From positions 65,309,266-65,373,265 of the forward strand of contig NC_084837.1 of assembly GCF_033115175.1 (NCBI RefSeq): 64,000 nt of DNA, read 5' to 3'. Of the stretch, positions 55,801-63,700 are shown piece by piece. Each line of letters begins with the position of its first letter. The stretch's first letter is position 1. The stretch is from Lepus europaeus (Eukaryota > Chordata > Mammalia > Lagomorpha > Leporidae). The notes beneath the pieces are model-generated. The model worked only from the letters and a program-made list of their open reading frames with translations, searched no databases and had not been told where the DNA came from. The position numbers and the translations under genes are program-made.

Positions 55801-58265
55801 TTAGACATTAAAAGATGCACAATATGTGTACTTTCTGAGCTTTGTTTAAGTAACAAAGTTTCAATTCCCTTTAGAATATAAACTCTGTGAGCATGAGGCA
55901 CTTGTCTTGTTCATTGCATCATTCTCTAGTGCTTAGAACTCACTAATTTTTCAAACATATGAATTTTCAAATGATTTTAACAAAATTAACCTGTGTTATG
56001 AAACTATAACACTTACTTAAAAAAATAAGAATTATGGAAAATTCCAAGTATATTTTACATATCTGCCATTGCACACTTGATTGTTAACTTGCTTATGAAG
56101 TATCTATTTTGTTGCAGTCACTGCTGTAATTACTGGTAATATAACTGTAAGCAAAGTAGATACAAAGGTTCTTTTTCAAGGAATTCATATTTTTTAGCAA
56201 AGGAAAGACAGTAAACAAATATGCAAGAAAATGTCACTTGTTAAGTTCTGTGAAGAAAACTAAGTGGCTGAAATTTAGTGATCAGCTGACCACTTTCATT
56301 TGGATGGTCAGGGAAGGCCTTTCAGCAGATGGAAAGAAGCAGTTGGCTGTAAACCATTTTATGGAATGATCAATTTGATAGATTTACCATTTAGAAAATG
56401 TGTGAGTGTTTTAACTATTTAGAATTGTCAGCAATTGATAATTTTTTTGTCTTTTTGCTGAAATTTTTAAACATGCACAAAAATAGAGAAAATGGAAGCC
56501 ATTTGCATAGTTTTACTTGCTGGATTGGCCCAGCTCTGCTGCTAGCAGAGAGAGGGGCAGGTTGGGATTTGTGTTGAGGCTGCCTAATGCAAGGGAACAG
56601 ATGCCATCAGTGACATCAGTGAAGTATTTTACTCTGGAAGGCAAGTACAGTGTTTCAAAGCAAGAATTTGTTTTTTGTTTTTTTTTAAAGATTTATTTAT
56701 TTTTTACTTGAGAGTCAGAGTTACAGAGAGAGGAGAGGCAGAGAAAAAGAAAGAGAGGTCTTCCATCCGATGGTTCACTCTCCAATTGGCTGCAACGGCC
56801 GGAACTGGACCGATCCAAAGCCAGGAGCCAGGAATTTCTTCTGGGTCTTCCACACAGGTGCAGGGGCCCAAGTCCTTGGGCCATCTTCTACTGCTTTCCC
56901 AGGCCATAGCAGAGAGCTGGATGGGAAGTGGAGCAGCTGGGACTAGAACCAGCACCCATATGGGATGCGGGCACTTCAGGCCAAGGCGTTAACCCACTGT
57001 GCCACAGCGCCGGCCCCCATGCCTACTCTTAGCTCAGCACTAAGAGCTAAGTTTTCTTACCTATGTTTTGGCCTTTGTAAGAGTAGCAAGAATTGCAACA
57101 ACCTTTCCAAAAATCCCTTGCCTTGTTCATCGTGACTGGTTTATACTATGCCTCTTGCCTCTCTCTTTCATGCAAGAAAGAATCACATAGCATTGAAAGG
57201 AATATTAATTCCTTGCCTGCTACATTAATGTCATAGTTGCAGTACATATTTTCTGCATAAATACACTAATTGAATTATAACTTCACATCACACATAAGGA
57301 AAGGCCAGTTTTTTAGAACAATAAACTATTGCAAATTAGCATAATTTGTAAAGATTTTTCATTGTCTACTTGGTAAACACAGGATGAATTCATGTACCTT
57401 CTTTTACTAAAAGCATTCTTTCTCCTTTGATCTAGAACTGTGTTTGACCTCAAACATCAAAAGTCAGACAGTTCCATCTTATGACCAGCATCATTTTGGA
57501 TTCTGGTACAGCATTGCACATCCTTCTGTGATCTGTGTAAGGTGTTTTGTGTAAAGTATTTTCCGAGTTTCATTTGCATAATGTAATAGCTGAGTTTGAT
57601 TAATTCCGATGAGCACAACCTAGATGACTGCCTTGCATGTCTGAGGAGTTAGAGGGACTGGTGCATGGGAAGCTGTAAAGGGTTGGGGGTGACTCTGGTC
57701 TGGCTCCATGACAAGTCCTGATTGGTACCTTGGGGAACTTAAACAAAGAAACAAAACAAAGCTGATGCCCAGCACCTATCCCATGAAATTCTGCTAATTT
57801 GATCTGGGATGAGTTCTGGCCATAGACGTGTTTTAAAAGCTCTCCCAGTGATTTAATATACAGCCGGGGTTGAAATACTCCTCTGTAATTTTTTTCCAAG
57901 TATCAACATACCTGTTTTGTTACAGGTATGCATAGGTGCATTTATAGGCCTTTTTTTAAACTCTTAAAAGAAGCATATGGTAAATATGAAAATAGACTCT
58001 CAACAAAAAAGTTGTGTTTTTTTAAAGCAATTCTTTGTTCATTTAAAAATGTTCTTGTTTATATTGGCAGACCGATGATAAAGGGGTTTTTGCAACATAC
58101 CTTTCTCAAGAGTACCGGCTGGCAGCTGAAACATTTAATTTGACCCAGTCTCGGGTGTGGGATTTATCATACGAATCCATCAACTACATCTTTGCTTCTG
58201 ATAGCACCAGATCTGAACTGAGGAAGAAGTGGAATCATCTGAAGCCCAGAGTGCTACAATTTTAA
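39075..58265 (+). CDS. ADAL: N6-methyl-AMP deaminase (adenosine deaminase-like), ten coding exons
   Basis: Coding exons join as 39075-39140, 39360-39490, 40302-40362, 44461-44548, 47857-47938, 50584-50710, 52007-52087, 55563-55701, 57436-57536 and 58071-58265: 1071 bases, 356 residues plus stop (human 355). Every junction has GT/AG and the phase is continuous. The product is a zinc-dependent deaminase of the adenosine deaminase superfamily that converts N6-methyl-AMP to IMP in the cytosol. Visible active-site residues: HAH at 25-27 (metal), His209 and Glu212 in LALHLSE (metal and proton donor), His233 in RIGHG, and Asp294-Asp295 in TDDKGVF. The start ATG is in a fair context (AATCATGG) and encodes MVEVEEQQQSW, close to the human N terminus. 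Introns hold many C-SINEs but no exon is disrupted. Recognition rests on near-identity to my memory of the human protein. Confidence 0.96.
39360..39490 (+). CDS. ADAL: ADAL coding exon 2 (residues 23-66)
   Basis: Acceptor TTTTCTTAG, donor GAAGA|GTGAGT. It opens with ELHAHLNGSIS, which carries metal ligands His25 and His27. Confidence 0.96.
39818..40140 (+). mobile_element. C-SINE in ADAL intron
   Basis: Head AGGGCACTATGGCATAGCAG; tail AAATAAATAAATAGATCTTT. Confidence 0.93.
40302..40362 (+). CDS. ADAL: ADAL coding exon 3 (residues 66-86)
   Basis: Acceptor TTCATGTTGCAG, donor CTAATG|GTAAGA. Encodes ECFQMFQIIHQLTTSPEDIL, which matches the human helix segment with a few conservative changes. 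Confidence 0.95.
40914..41271 (-). mobile_element. C-SINE, old
   Basis: Contains a short duplication (CTTCCATTGTGGCAGGAA then CTTCCATTGTGGCGG). Confidence 0.88.
41373..41667 (+). mobile_element. C-SINE, shortened
   Basis: Lacks part of the middle; target duplication AAGCATAACC / AAGCATAGCC at 41361 and 41667. Confidence 0.93.
41726..42060 (+). mobile_element. C-SINE, younger type
   Basis: Target duplication GAAAAAGTTTCCTCCT at 41707 and 42062; contains an internal direct repeat TTGGCGTAGCT. Confidence 0.97.
42155..42320 (-). mobile_element. L2 3' fragment
   Basis: GTTCTGGGTACCGGGCCTTC and CAATCCCTGCTTCTGAGGAA then TGTGGTAAGTTCTATGTTAG match antisense L2. Confidence 0.7.
42569..42881 (-). 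mobile_element. C-SINE, older type
   Basis: Target duplication GATTCTGTACATTT / GGTTCTGTACATTT at 42551 and 42882. Confidence 0.97.
43000..43337 (-). mobile_element. Young C-SINE
   Basis: Target duplication TATTCTTTTTTT / CTTCTTTCTTTTTTT; ends CACGGCGACGGCC. Confidence 0.95.
43346..43695 (-). mobile_element. C-SINE, older type, with small internal repeat
   Basis: An extra GGTACTACAGGTACTGCT before GGTACTGCAGG marks a local expansion near the head. Confidence 0.93.
43696..43955 (+). mobile_element. C-SINE lacking the promoter head
   Basis: Begins CTGCTCCACTTCTGATCAAG; tail AAATAAATAAATATTTT. Confidence 0.9.
43958..44240 (-). mobile_element. C-SINE, old
   Basis: Starts AATATATGAGAGGCAGGGAA and ends GATACTGCCCCCC. 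Confidence 0.85.
44461..44548 (+). CDS. ADAL: ADAL coding exon 4 (residues 87-116)
   Basis: Acceptor TTTATTGTCAG, donor ACTG|GTAAAA. Encodes ITKDVIKEFADDGVKYLELR and then STPRRENATG. The first residue is Ile where human has Val, from an ATG|ATC junction. Confidence 0.95.
45130..45205 (+). repeat. Imperfect GTGTGTGTAAC tandem repeats
   Basis: Three spaced copies of GTGTGTGTAAC or close variants in an ADAL intron. Confidence 0.7.
45271..45607 (-). mobile_element. C-SINE, older type
   Basis: T16 start then GAAGATTTATTTGTTTATTT; ends CATAGTGCTGGCCCC. Confidence 0.94.
45738..46049 (-). mobile_element. C-SINE, old
   Basis: Target duplication AAAGGGAGGAT at 45729 and 46051. Confidence 0.92.
46182..46516 (-). 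mobile_element. Young C-SINE (left arm of an inverted pair)
   Basis: Target duplication TACAATGTT / CACAATGTT; (TTTTG)n start; ends CCACGGCGCCGGCC. Confidence 0.97.
46587..46940 (+). mobile_element. Young C-SINE (right arm of an inverted pair)
   Basis: Target duplication AAAACTGTATATGTG at 46573 and about 46937; about 26 A in the tail. Confidence 0.97.
47283..47490 (+). repeat. 200-base polypyrimidine tract (CCCT/CTTC units)
   Basis: Almost purely C and T on the plus strand, with longer-period repetition of CTTCCTCCCCCCTCCCTCCA (twice, about 120 bases apart). It lies in the ADAL intron upstream of coding exon 5. The long Gly/Arg/Glu and Pro/Ser/Leu reading frames here are artefacts of the repeat. 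Confidence 0.95.
47857..47938 (+). CDS. ADAL: ADAL coding exon 5 (residues 116-143)
   Basis: Acceptor GTCCATTCCAG, donor GTTAG|GTAAGA. Encodes MTKKSYVESILEGIKQSKQE followed by NLDIDV. It lies about 370 bases downstream of the pyrimidine tract in the same intron. Confidence 0.95.
48040..48377 (+). mobile_element. Young C-SINE
   Basis: Target duplication AAAATCAACCATTAC at 48025 and 48374; head GCCGGCGCTGCTGCTCACTA. Confidence 0.97.
48805..48890 (+). mobile_element. C-SINE 3' fragment
   Basis: Only the CTCTGCCTTTCAAATAAAT end and AATAAATCTTTACAAAAAC remain. Confidence 0.8.
48895..49158 (+). mobile_element. C-SINE, old
   Basis: GGTTCTAGACCTTGCTCTGC marks the B-box; TTCTCAAATT then A18 tail. 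Confidence 0.85.
49333..49640 (-). mobile_element. C-SINE, old
   Basis: ATTTTTATTTATTTGAAAGA start; head end CATGCCACAACACCC. Confidence 0.85.
49720..49830 (+). mobile_element. L2 3' end
   Basis: TGATTCACCACTGTTTCTGT, AGTACTTAGAACAAAGCTGG and CACAGAGTAGGTGCTCAGAA are the sense L2 3' terminus. Confidence 0.8.
49985..50195 (-). mobile_element. C-SINE fragment
   Basis: From CTGCTGGTTCACACTCC to GGAAGTGGAACAACC; both ends lost. Confidence 0.8.
50584..50710 (+). CDS. ADAL: ADAL coding exon 6 (residues 143-185)
   Basis: Acceptor TTACATTAAAG with a weak pyrimidine run, donor CCTACT|GTAAGC. Includes YLIAIDRRGG and VVLGLDLSGDPT; the Asp-containing beta strand is typical of the fold. Confidence 0.95.
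51085..51285 (-). mobile_element. MER20 hAT-Charlie relic
   Basis: Matches MER20 in reverse: TGACATTTTGGGACAGATAA, TTCTTTGTTGTGGGAGC, TTTCTCTAGACATTGCCAGA and GGTTGCAAACCACTG at the end. In an ADAL intron. Confidence 0.85.
51306..51625 (-). mobile_element. C-SINE, older type
   Basis: Target duplication AGAGTCCCATGAAACTTG / GAAAGTCCCATGAAACTAG at 51287 and 51625. Confidence 0.97.
52007..52087 (+). CDS. ADAL: ADAL coding exon 7 (residues 186-212)
   Basis: Acceptor TTGTCTTCAAG, donor TCAGAG|GTAAAT. Encodes IGRAEDFLEPLLEAKNAGLK then LALHLSE, carrying metal ligand His209 and catalytic Glu212 at its last codon. Confidence 0.95.
52252..52586 (-). mobile_element. C-SINE, older type
   Basis: Target duplication CTTCTTTTAGTCTT / CTCTTTTAGTCTTC at 52241 and 52587. 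Confidence 0.97.
52874..53213 (-). mobile_element. C-SINE, younger type
   Basis: Target duplication CATCAATTTTT / CATCTTTTTC; head shortened (GTGCACCAGCC). Confidence 0.95.
53306..53332 (+). repeat. (ATT)n microsatellite at a SINE tail
   Basis: Eight or nine TTA/ATT units directly next to the young minus-strand SINE that begins at 53332; it probably grew from that element's A-rich tail. Confidence 0.9.
53332..53651 (-). mobile_element. Young C-SINE
   Basis: Target duplication CTATGGATTTATTTT at 53289 and 53651; the gap at the left is filled by (ATT)n. Confidence 0.97.
53722..54031 (-). mobile_element. C-SINE, older type, head truncated
   Basis: Ends GTGCCACAGGTGGAGGCCCC, lacking part of the tRNA-like head. 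Confidence 0.93.
54141..54486 (-). mobile_element. Young C-SINE
   Basis: Target duplication TGTCACTGGTACTTCT at 54126 and 54487; short gap in the head (GACTGCCGGCGCCGC). Confidence 0.97.
54488..55562 (+). other. ADAL intron before coding exon 8
   Basis: Largely unique; 55040-55250 has weak antisense L1 resemblance. No alternative exon recognised. Confidence 0.45.
55563..55701 (+). CDS. ADAL: ADAL coding exon 8 (residues 213-259)
   Basis: Acceptor CTTTTCTTAAG, donor CTCTGG|GTAAGG. Contains DRIGHGTFL with catalytic His233 and ends in RQHRIPL. Confidence 0.96.
56095..56345 (-). mobile_element. L2-like relic
   Basis: GTTAAGTTCTGTGAAGAAAA and GGTCAGGGAAGGCCTTTCAG with the preceding AAGGAATTCATATTTTTTAG fit antisense L2. 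Confidence 0.6.
56680..57016 (-). mobile_element. C-SINE, older type
   Basis: Starts TTTTTTAAAGATTTATTTAT; ends CCACAGCGCCGGCCCCC. Confidence 0.96.
57436..57536 (+). CDS. ADAL: ADAL coding exon 9 (residues 259-292)
   Basis: Acceptor TTTGATCTAG, donor ATCTGT|GTAAGG. Encodes ELCLTSNIKSQTVPSYDQHH and then FGFWYSIAHPSVIC, matching the human substrate-binding segment. Confidence 0.96.
57740..57890. mobile_element. MER5A-like hAT-Charlie relic
   Basis: GATGCCCAGCACCTATCCCA, TTTAAAAGCTCTCCCAGTGA and ATACAGCCGGGGTTGAAATA match MER5A with heavy decay. In the last ADAL intron. Confidence 0.75.
58071..58265 (+). CDS. ADAL: ADAL coding exon 10 (residues 293-356 and stop)
   Basis: Acceptor TATTGGCAG. 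Opens with TDDKGVFAT (metal and catalytic aspartates 294-295) and ends KPRVLQF with stop TAA at 58263. Human ends in HI, so the last residues differ. Confidence 0.96.
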   Translation, partial: TDDKGVFATYLSQEYRLAAETFNLTQSRVWDLSYESINYIFASDSTRSELRKKWNHLKPRVLQF

Positions 58266-59468
58266 GCTATAATGAAGTCAACTACCTTTAGGTTAGTGAT
58301 GCAACCAATCTTCTTGTTGTATCCCAGAAGCTGTCCACCACTGCCTTTGGGAAGCACAGCAGCCAAGTACCATGGGCTCCATTACTGAACCATGCCCATG
58401 ACTGGTGCTCAGTTAATATGTCTTGAACTGACTAAGGCCTTGAGATGTAGCTTACTTCCCTGCTGCTTACTTGGAAAGACTTTAAGTGCTGTTGCTACCT
58501 AAGCTCCCTCTTCCACTAGTGATTTCTTTGATTTAGCAGTCCCTCCCCAGTAGCCACCATAAAACCAGAGGATTCAAAGTAATTTCTTATCAAGAAAAGT
58601 TTTGGAATGATAGCCTAAGGTAAATGAGAAAGGGGAAAACAAATTACCACCAAGACCCTTAATAAGCCTCCTAGATTGTGACAATATAGCCCTGTATTTT
58701 GTTGTGCTTACTTTAATCAGACTCCTTTCACTCGAACTCTATCACTGTAGTTTTTTTCTTTTTCTTTTTTTCACTGGAGCTGACAAGATTTCTACTACAC
58801 TACTCATTTTCTTCATTTGCAAAGATCTCTCTAGTAGTGGCAAAACTGGAGTTAGTGGGGATCTGTGCATGACCAGTAACCACAGTACTGGTCACACTAC
58901 CAGACTACTGGAGCAGGCCTACATAAACTCATACTTGTAACATGTCTACTTCAGATGAAGACAAGGGACAAACCAAGATCAGTTCTGAATGGTAAGAAAA
59001 AGAATTTATTATATAACAAAGTATACTTGAATTGCTTTGCTCCTTAGAATATATATCCTTGATATCAGAAAGTTGGGCTAATACTAATTTCAATTGCTAA
59101 GGGTTTCGGAAAAGCATTTGTTCTCTTTGGGAACAGGGTGAAGGAAGCTCTGAGGTTTCTGAAGTACTTAGATGTATGTTTGTAACCTTGTATAACATTA
59201 TATTATTCTCTACTCCCATGAACTCATATAGAAATCACAAAGTAAAAAAGTAATGGTTTATCCATAAAACATGGATATTTTGCAGCCACTTAAAGTGTTT
59301 ATGTATATATAGAAATTTAGTGATATGAGTGATTCTAGTTTATTAGCTTTATCATGAAATTCTTTTCACAATATGAAAGTCATACTAGTTTTAATTGGGA
59401 GTGGGAAGGTGAGGAGGGCATAGGTTTTCCTGTTTGAGGTTCCAGAATTCAAAATATGTGGACTGACT
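58266..59468 (+). other. ADAL: ADAL 3' UTR (inferred)
   Basis: SINE-free unique sequence from the stop codon to the first AATAAA. The absence of SINEs here is consistent with UTR sequence. Confidence 0.45.
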
Positions 59469-59474
59469 AATAAA
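59469..59474 (+). terminator. ADAL: Candidate ADAL polyadenylation signal
   Basis: First canonical AATAAA on the plus strand after the stop codon, giving a 3' UTR of about 1.2 kb. Earlier non-canonical hexamers (for example AATATA near 58684) could also be used. Confidence 0.35.
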
Positions 59475-59514
59475 GAACATTTATGAAGCTATGGCTAACA
59501 TCAAAAACATTTGT

Positions 59515-59832
59515 TTGGAGATTTTTTTCTTTATTTGAAAGACAGAGAGAGGGAGAGACAGGGAAAAAGAGAGATCTTCCATCTGCTGGTTCACTCCCAA
59601 ATGGCCACAACAGCCGGGGCTAGGTTAGGCCAAAGCCAGCAGCCAGGAATCCCATCTGGATTTCCCACGTGGGAAACAGGGACACAAGTCCTTGAGCCAT
59701 CATCTGCTACTTCTCAGGAGCATTAGCAAGGAGCTGGATCAGAAGTGGAGTAGCCAGGACTCCAGCTGGCACTCCGACATGGGATACAGGCATCCCAATG
59801 CTAACTAAACTCATTAAGCCACAATGCCTGCC
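59515..59832 (-). mobile_element. C-SINE, old
   Basis: Target duplication GCTAACATCAAAAA / GGTAACATCAAATT at 59493 and 59833. Confidence 0.93.
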
Positions 59833-59869
59833 TGGTAACATCAAATTTAATGGTGAAATATTTAATGTT

Positions 59870-60245
59870 TTCACTTAAGATCAGTAACAAGTAAAGGACA
59901 GCTGCTCTAACCACTGCTCTGTGATACTGATCTAGAGGTCCTAGCCAATATAATAAGGCAAGCAAAAGAAATAAAAAGTAGAAGGATTAGAGAAAGAAAG
60001 AAGTAAAAAACCATTTCTATTTACAGATAACATGATTATTTACTTAGAAAATCCAAAGGAATCTACAAACAACTAAATGAATTCTACAAAATGAAGTAGC
60101 AGTCACAGGAAGAAATCAATATTCAAAAATCAGTTGAAGAAAAAGGTGAATGATTACAGTAGAAAAACACACAGTGGAAACACCTTACTGCACTAGAAAA
60201 TAAGGGAGTGCAAAATGAACACAAGAGCTAATTTGAAGAGACTCC
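59870..60245 (+). mobile_element. L1 ORF2 C-terminal relic
   Basis: GATCTAGAGGTCCTAGCCAA, TTACAGATAACATGATTATT, TTAGAAAATCCAAAGGAATC and ATCAATATTCAAAAATCAGT correspond to L1 ORF2. No open frame survives. Confidence 0.8.
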
Positions 60246-60299
60246 TATAGTCCACTCTGAGATCATTTTAGCATTAAAATATAGGATAGTAAGAGATTT

Positions 60300-60600
60300 A
60301 AAAAAAAATATTTATTTATTTATTTGAAAGTTAGAGACATCCTCCATCTGACAGTTCACTTTCCAGATGGCTAGAATGGCCAGGGATGGGCCAGGCCAAA
60401 ACTAGGAGCCAGGAGCTTCAAATGGGTTTCCCATGTAGGTAGCAGGGGCCCAAACACTTGGATCATCTTCCACTGCTTTTTTCCAGGACATTACCGGGAA
60501 GTTGGATCAGAAGTGGAGCAACCAGGACAGGAACTGGCATCCAAATTATATGCTGGCATTGCAGGTGGTGGCTTCACCTGCAGTGCCACAGTGCTGACCT
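60300..60600 (-). mobile_element. C-SINE, old
   Basis: Target duplication AGGATAGTAAGAGATTT / AGGATAGTAATAGATTT at 60283 and 60602. Confidence 0.96.
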
Positions 60601-60715
60601 CAGGATAGTAATAGATTTTTAACTCATCAAAATAAAAAATTTGAGTTCATAGTAATAATAATATATGGAGGAAAAGGGAAAGTTTTTCCTTAAAGTAGCA
60701 TGTCAGCTAATATAC

Positions 60716-60998
60716 AGTCAGTCCTCTGTATCCATGGGCTCTGTATCTGTGAGTTCTGCATCCGTGGATTCAGCTAACTGCAGATTGAAAATATTCAGAA
60801 AAACAGTTGTGCCTACACAAGAATGTGTACAAACTTACTTACCATCATTTCCTAAACAGTAGTGTGACAACCATGTATATAGTGATTACATTGTAGTGAT
60901 CTTGAGATGATTTAAAGTATGTGAAAGGATGTACATGGACTTGAGCATCTTTGGGAGGTCCTAGAATCAATTCTGCATGGATACTAGAGAGGACTATA
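60716..60998 (-). mobile_element. MER2 (Tigger) DNA transposon relic
   Basis: Starts CAGTCAGTCCTCTGTATCCA next to TA, contains AGATGATTTAAAGTATGTGA and GACTTGAGCATCTTTGGGAG, and ends with the inverted TIR (GGATACTAGAGAGGACTAT). Inserted in an L1 relic. Confidence 0.9.
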
Positions 60999-61039
60999 TA
61001 GGGAAAGAATGATGGAGTTAGAAAATGTAGTGAATGGAG

Positions 61040-61349
61040 GCCAGCATTTTGATGTAACGGGTTGAGCTGTCCCTGCCATGCCAGCATCCAATATGGGTGC
61101 CGGTTTGAGTCCTTGCTGCTCCACTTCCAATCCAGCCCCCTGCAAATGAGCCTGGGAAAGCAGTGGAAGATGATCCCAGTGCTGCGGCCCCTGAACCCAC
61201 GTGGGAGACCTAGGTGAAGCTTCTGGCTTAGGCCTGGCCCAGCCCCAGCTGTTGCGGCTATTTGGATATGAACAAGCAGATGGAAGTTCTTTCTTTCCTC
61301 TCTTTCTGTAACTTTGCCTTTCAAATAAATAAATCTTTAAAAAAAAAAA
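61040..61349 (+). mobile_element. C-SINE, older type
   Basis: Target duplication TAGTGAATG at 61027 and 61350; head GGCCAGCATTTTGATGTAAC. Confidence 0.95.
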
Positions 61350-61762
61350 TAGTGAATGCTAAAACTGGTGGATGAAACAAAGTATTTAATGAGAAACATG
61401 GTCTCAAAGTATTCCTACATATTACTAATAACAATGGGGAAAATAGTAACTACAGTGAAGAAACCTAATAAACACACCATAGCCAAGGAACAAAGTTAAT
61501 ACCACCAGTATTGGGAGAAACTAAATCATGTGTTTCCTGATATAATGCACTCAAAAAGACATAACATTTCTTTTATGGTATTCTTTCCAAAAATGCACAC
61601 TGTGAACCTAACCATGAGGAACCATCAATTAAACCTAAACTGAAGGTCATTCTAAAAAATAACTGACCTAATACTCTTCAAAAAGTGTGAAGGTCAAGAA
61701 AAATGAAGGGTGAGATTTAAAAGAGACTAAAAAGAAATGTCAGATGTAAAATATGATTCTGG

Positions 61763-62052
61763 AGATGGGCACACATCCTATATTGGAGTGCCAGTTTCAA
61801 TAGTGGCTACTCCATTTGTGATCCAGCTCCCGCTAATGTGACTTTTGGGAAACAGCAGATGATGGCTCCAGTATTTGAGTCCCTGCCACCCATGTGGGAG
61901 AGCTGGATGGAATTTCTGGCTCCTGGCTTCAGCCAGGCCTAGCCCTGGCTGATAGCATTTGAGGAATGAACCAGCCACACATGGAAGATCTCTCCCTGTC
62001 TCTATTCTTCTCTGTCATTCTGTCTTTCAAATAAAGAAATCCTTACATAAAA
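61763..62052 (+). mobile_element. C-SINE, old
   Basis: Decayed head, tail AAATAAAGAAATCCTTACAT. Confidence 0.85.
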
Positions 62053-62271
62053 ACATGACACTGGATTGCATATTGGTTGAAGAAAAAAACCATTATAAGG
62101 AACACTCTAGTGGAGTGATTTTAAAAATGTGACTGAACAGTATTAATTTTAAATGTCCTGATGTTGATAATTATTCTGTGGTTATTTCAGAGAATGTCCT
62201 TGTTCTTAAGAAATACACAATATGAAATGTTTAGGGGTAAAGAGCCCTGTGTCTCCTAATTGCTATCAAGT

Positions 62272-62275
<4 letters not shown>

Positions 62276-62315
<40 letters not shown>

Positions 62316-62614
62316 GTAAGACAGAGTTACAGAGAGGCAGAGGCAGAGAGAGAGAGGTCTTCCATCCACTGGTTCATTCCCCACATGGCCACAATGGCCA
62401 GAGCTGTGCTGATCTGAAGCCAGGAGCCAGGAGCTTCCTCTGGGTTTCCTACTAGGTGCAGGGGCCCAAGGACTTGGGCCATCTTCTGCTGCTTTCCCAG
62501 GCCACAGCAAAGAGCTGGATCGGAAGTAGAGCAGCTAGGACTTGAACCAGTGCCCATATAGGATGCCGACACTGCAGGCAGCGGCTTTACCCGCTACGTC
62601 ACAGTGCCGGCCCC
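62276..62614 (-). mobile_element. C-SINE with a 39-base T tract
   Basis: Target duplication ATCAAGTGACTTTT at 62265 and 62617; the tail is an unusually long uninterrupted T run. Confidence 0.97.
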
Positions 62615-62645
62615 AATCAAGTGACTTTTAAAATGTGTACATAGG

Positions 62646-62978
62646 GGCCGGCGCCGCGGCTCAATAGGTTAATCCTCCGCCTGCGGCACCGGCACACCAG
62701 GTTCTAGTCCCGGTCAGGGCGCTGGATTCTGTCCCGGTTGCTCCTCTTCCAGTTCAGCTCTCTGCTGTGGCCCAGGAGTACAGTGGAGAATGGCCCAAGT
62801 CCTTGGGCCCTGCATCCACATGGGAGACCAGGAGGAAGCACCTGGCTCCGGGCTTCCGATCAGTGCGGTGTGCCGGCCACAGCGGCCATTGGGCGGTGAA
62901 CCAATGGAAAAGGAAGACCTTTATCTCTGTCTCTGTCTCTCTCTCACTGTCCACTCTGTAAAAAAAAAAAAAAAAAAA
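62646..62978 (+). mobile_element. Young C-SINE
   Basis: GGGCCGGCGCCGCGGCTCAA head; lies 31 bases from the minus-strand copy at 62276. Confidence 0.97.
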
Positions 62979-63365
62979 GTACAAACAAACGTGTACCTAG
63001 GTATATGTCTATATATACAGAAAGAGAATCTAAAGCAAATTTGCAAAAAATTTAATTTGGTGAAATTAGATATACAGGAGTTTTTTTGAACTTTTTCTGT
63101 TAAGTTTGAAATTATGTCAAGAAAAAAATAACAAAAGTTACAAAAAAACTACATATATATAGATATGGAACAGGCCCTCTGGAACTTTATTTCCTTGACT
63201 TCTTTCGTGATCTGCTATTTTGAAAAACATGCCCAGTTTCTACTGATAATACCAATTCATCCTATGAGTACATTCTATTTTCATTTTCAGAGTTCCTTCC
63301 CAGACCTACCTGATCATCACAGTAGCTGCTGCTTCTGCCCTATTGCTAAAAACATACATTTTTGA

Positions 63366-63700
63366 AAAAGATTTATTTTACTTATTTGAAAGGCAGAGTT
63401 ACAGAGAGAGAGAGAGGATAGAGACACACAGAGAGAGATCGTCCATCCATTGGTTCACTCCCCAGATGGCCACAACTACTGGGACTGGACCAGGCCAAAG
63501 CCAGGAGCCTGGAATTTCATTCAGGTCTCCTATGTGGGTGGCAGGGAACCAAGCACTTGGACTATCTTCTGTTGCCTTCCAAGAAGCATTAACAGGGAGC
63601 CAGATTGGAAGTGGAACAGCTAGGACTCAAACCTAGCACTCATATGGGATGCCAGTGTCACAGGCAGCAGCTTAATCCACTGTGCCAAAACAGTGGCCCC
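63366..63700 (-). mobile_element. C-SINE, older type
   Basis: Starts AAAAGATTTATTTTACTTAT, ends CCAAAACAGTGGCCCC. Confidence 0.95.

Larger units (their letters stand above)
61350..63125 (+). mobile_element. L1M 3' UTR relic broken by C-SINEs
   Basis: ACCATGAGGAACCATCAATT, AAATAACTGACCTAATACTC and TTCAAAAAGTGTGAAGGTCA are L1M 3' UTR text; SINEs at 61763, 62276 and 62646 are inserted in it. Probably continuous with the ORF2 relic to the left. Confidence 0.75.
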
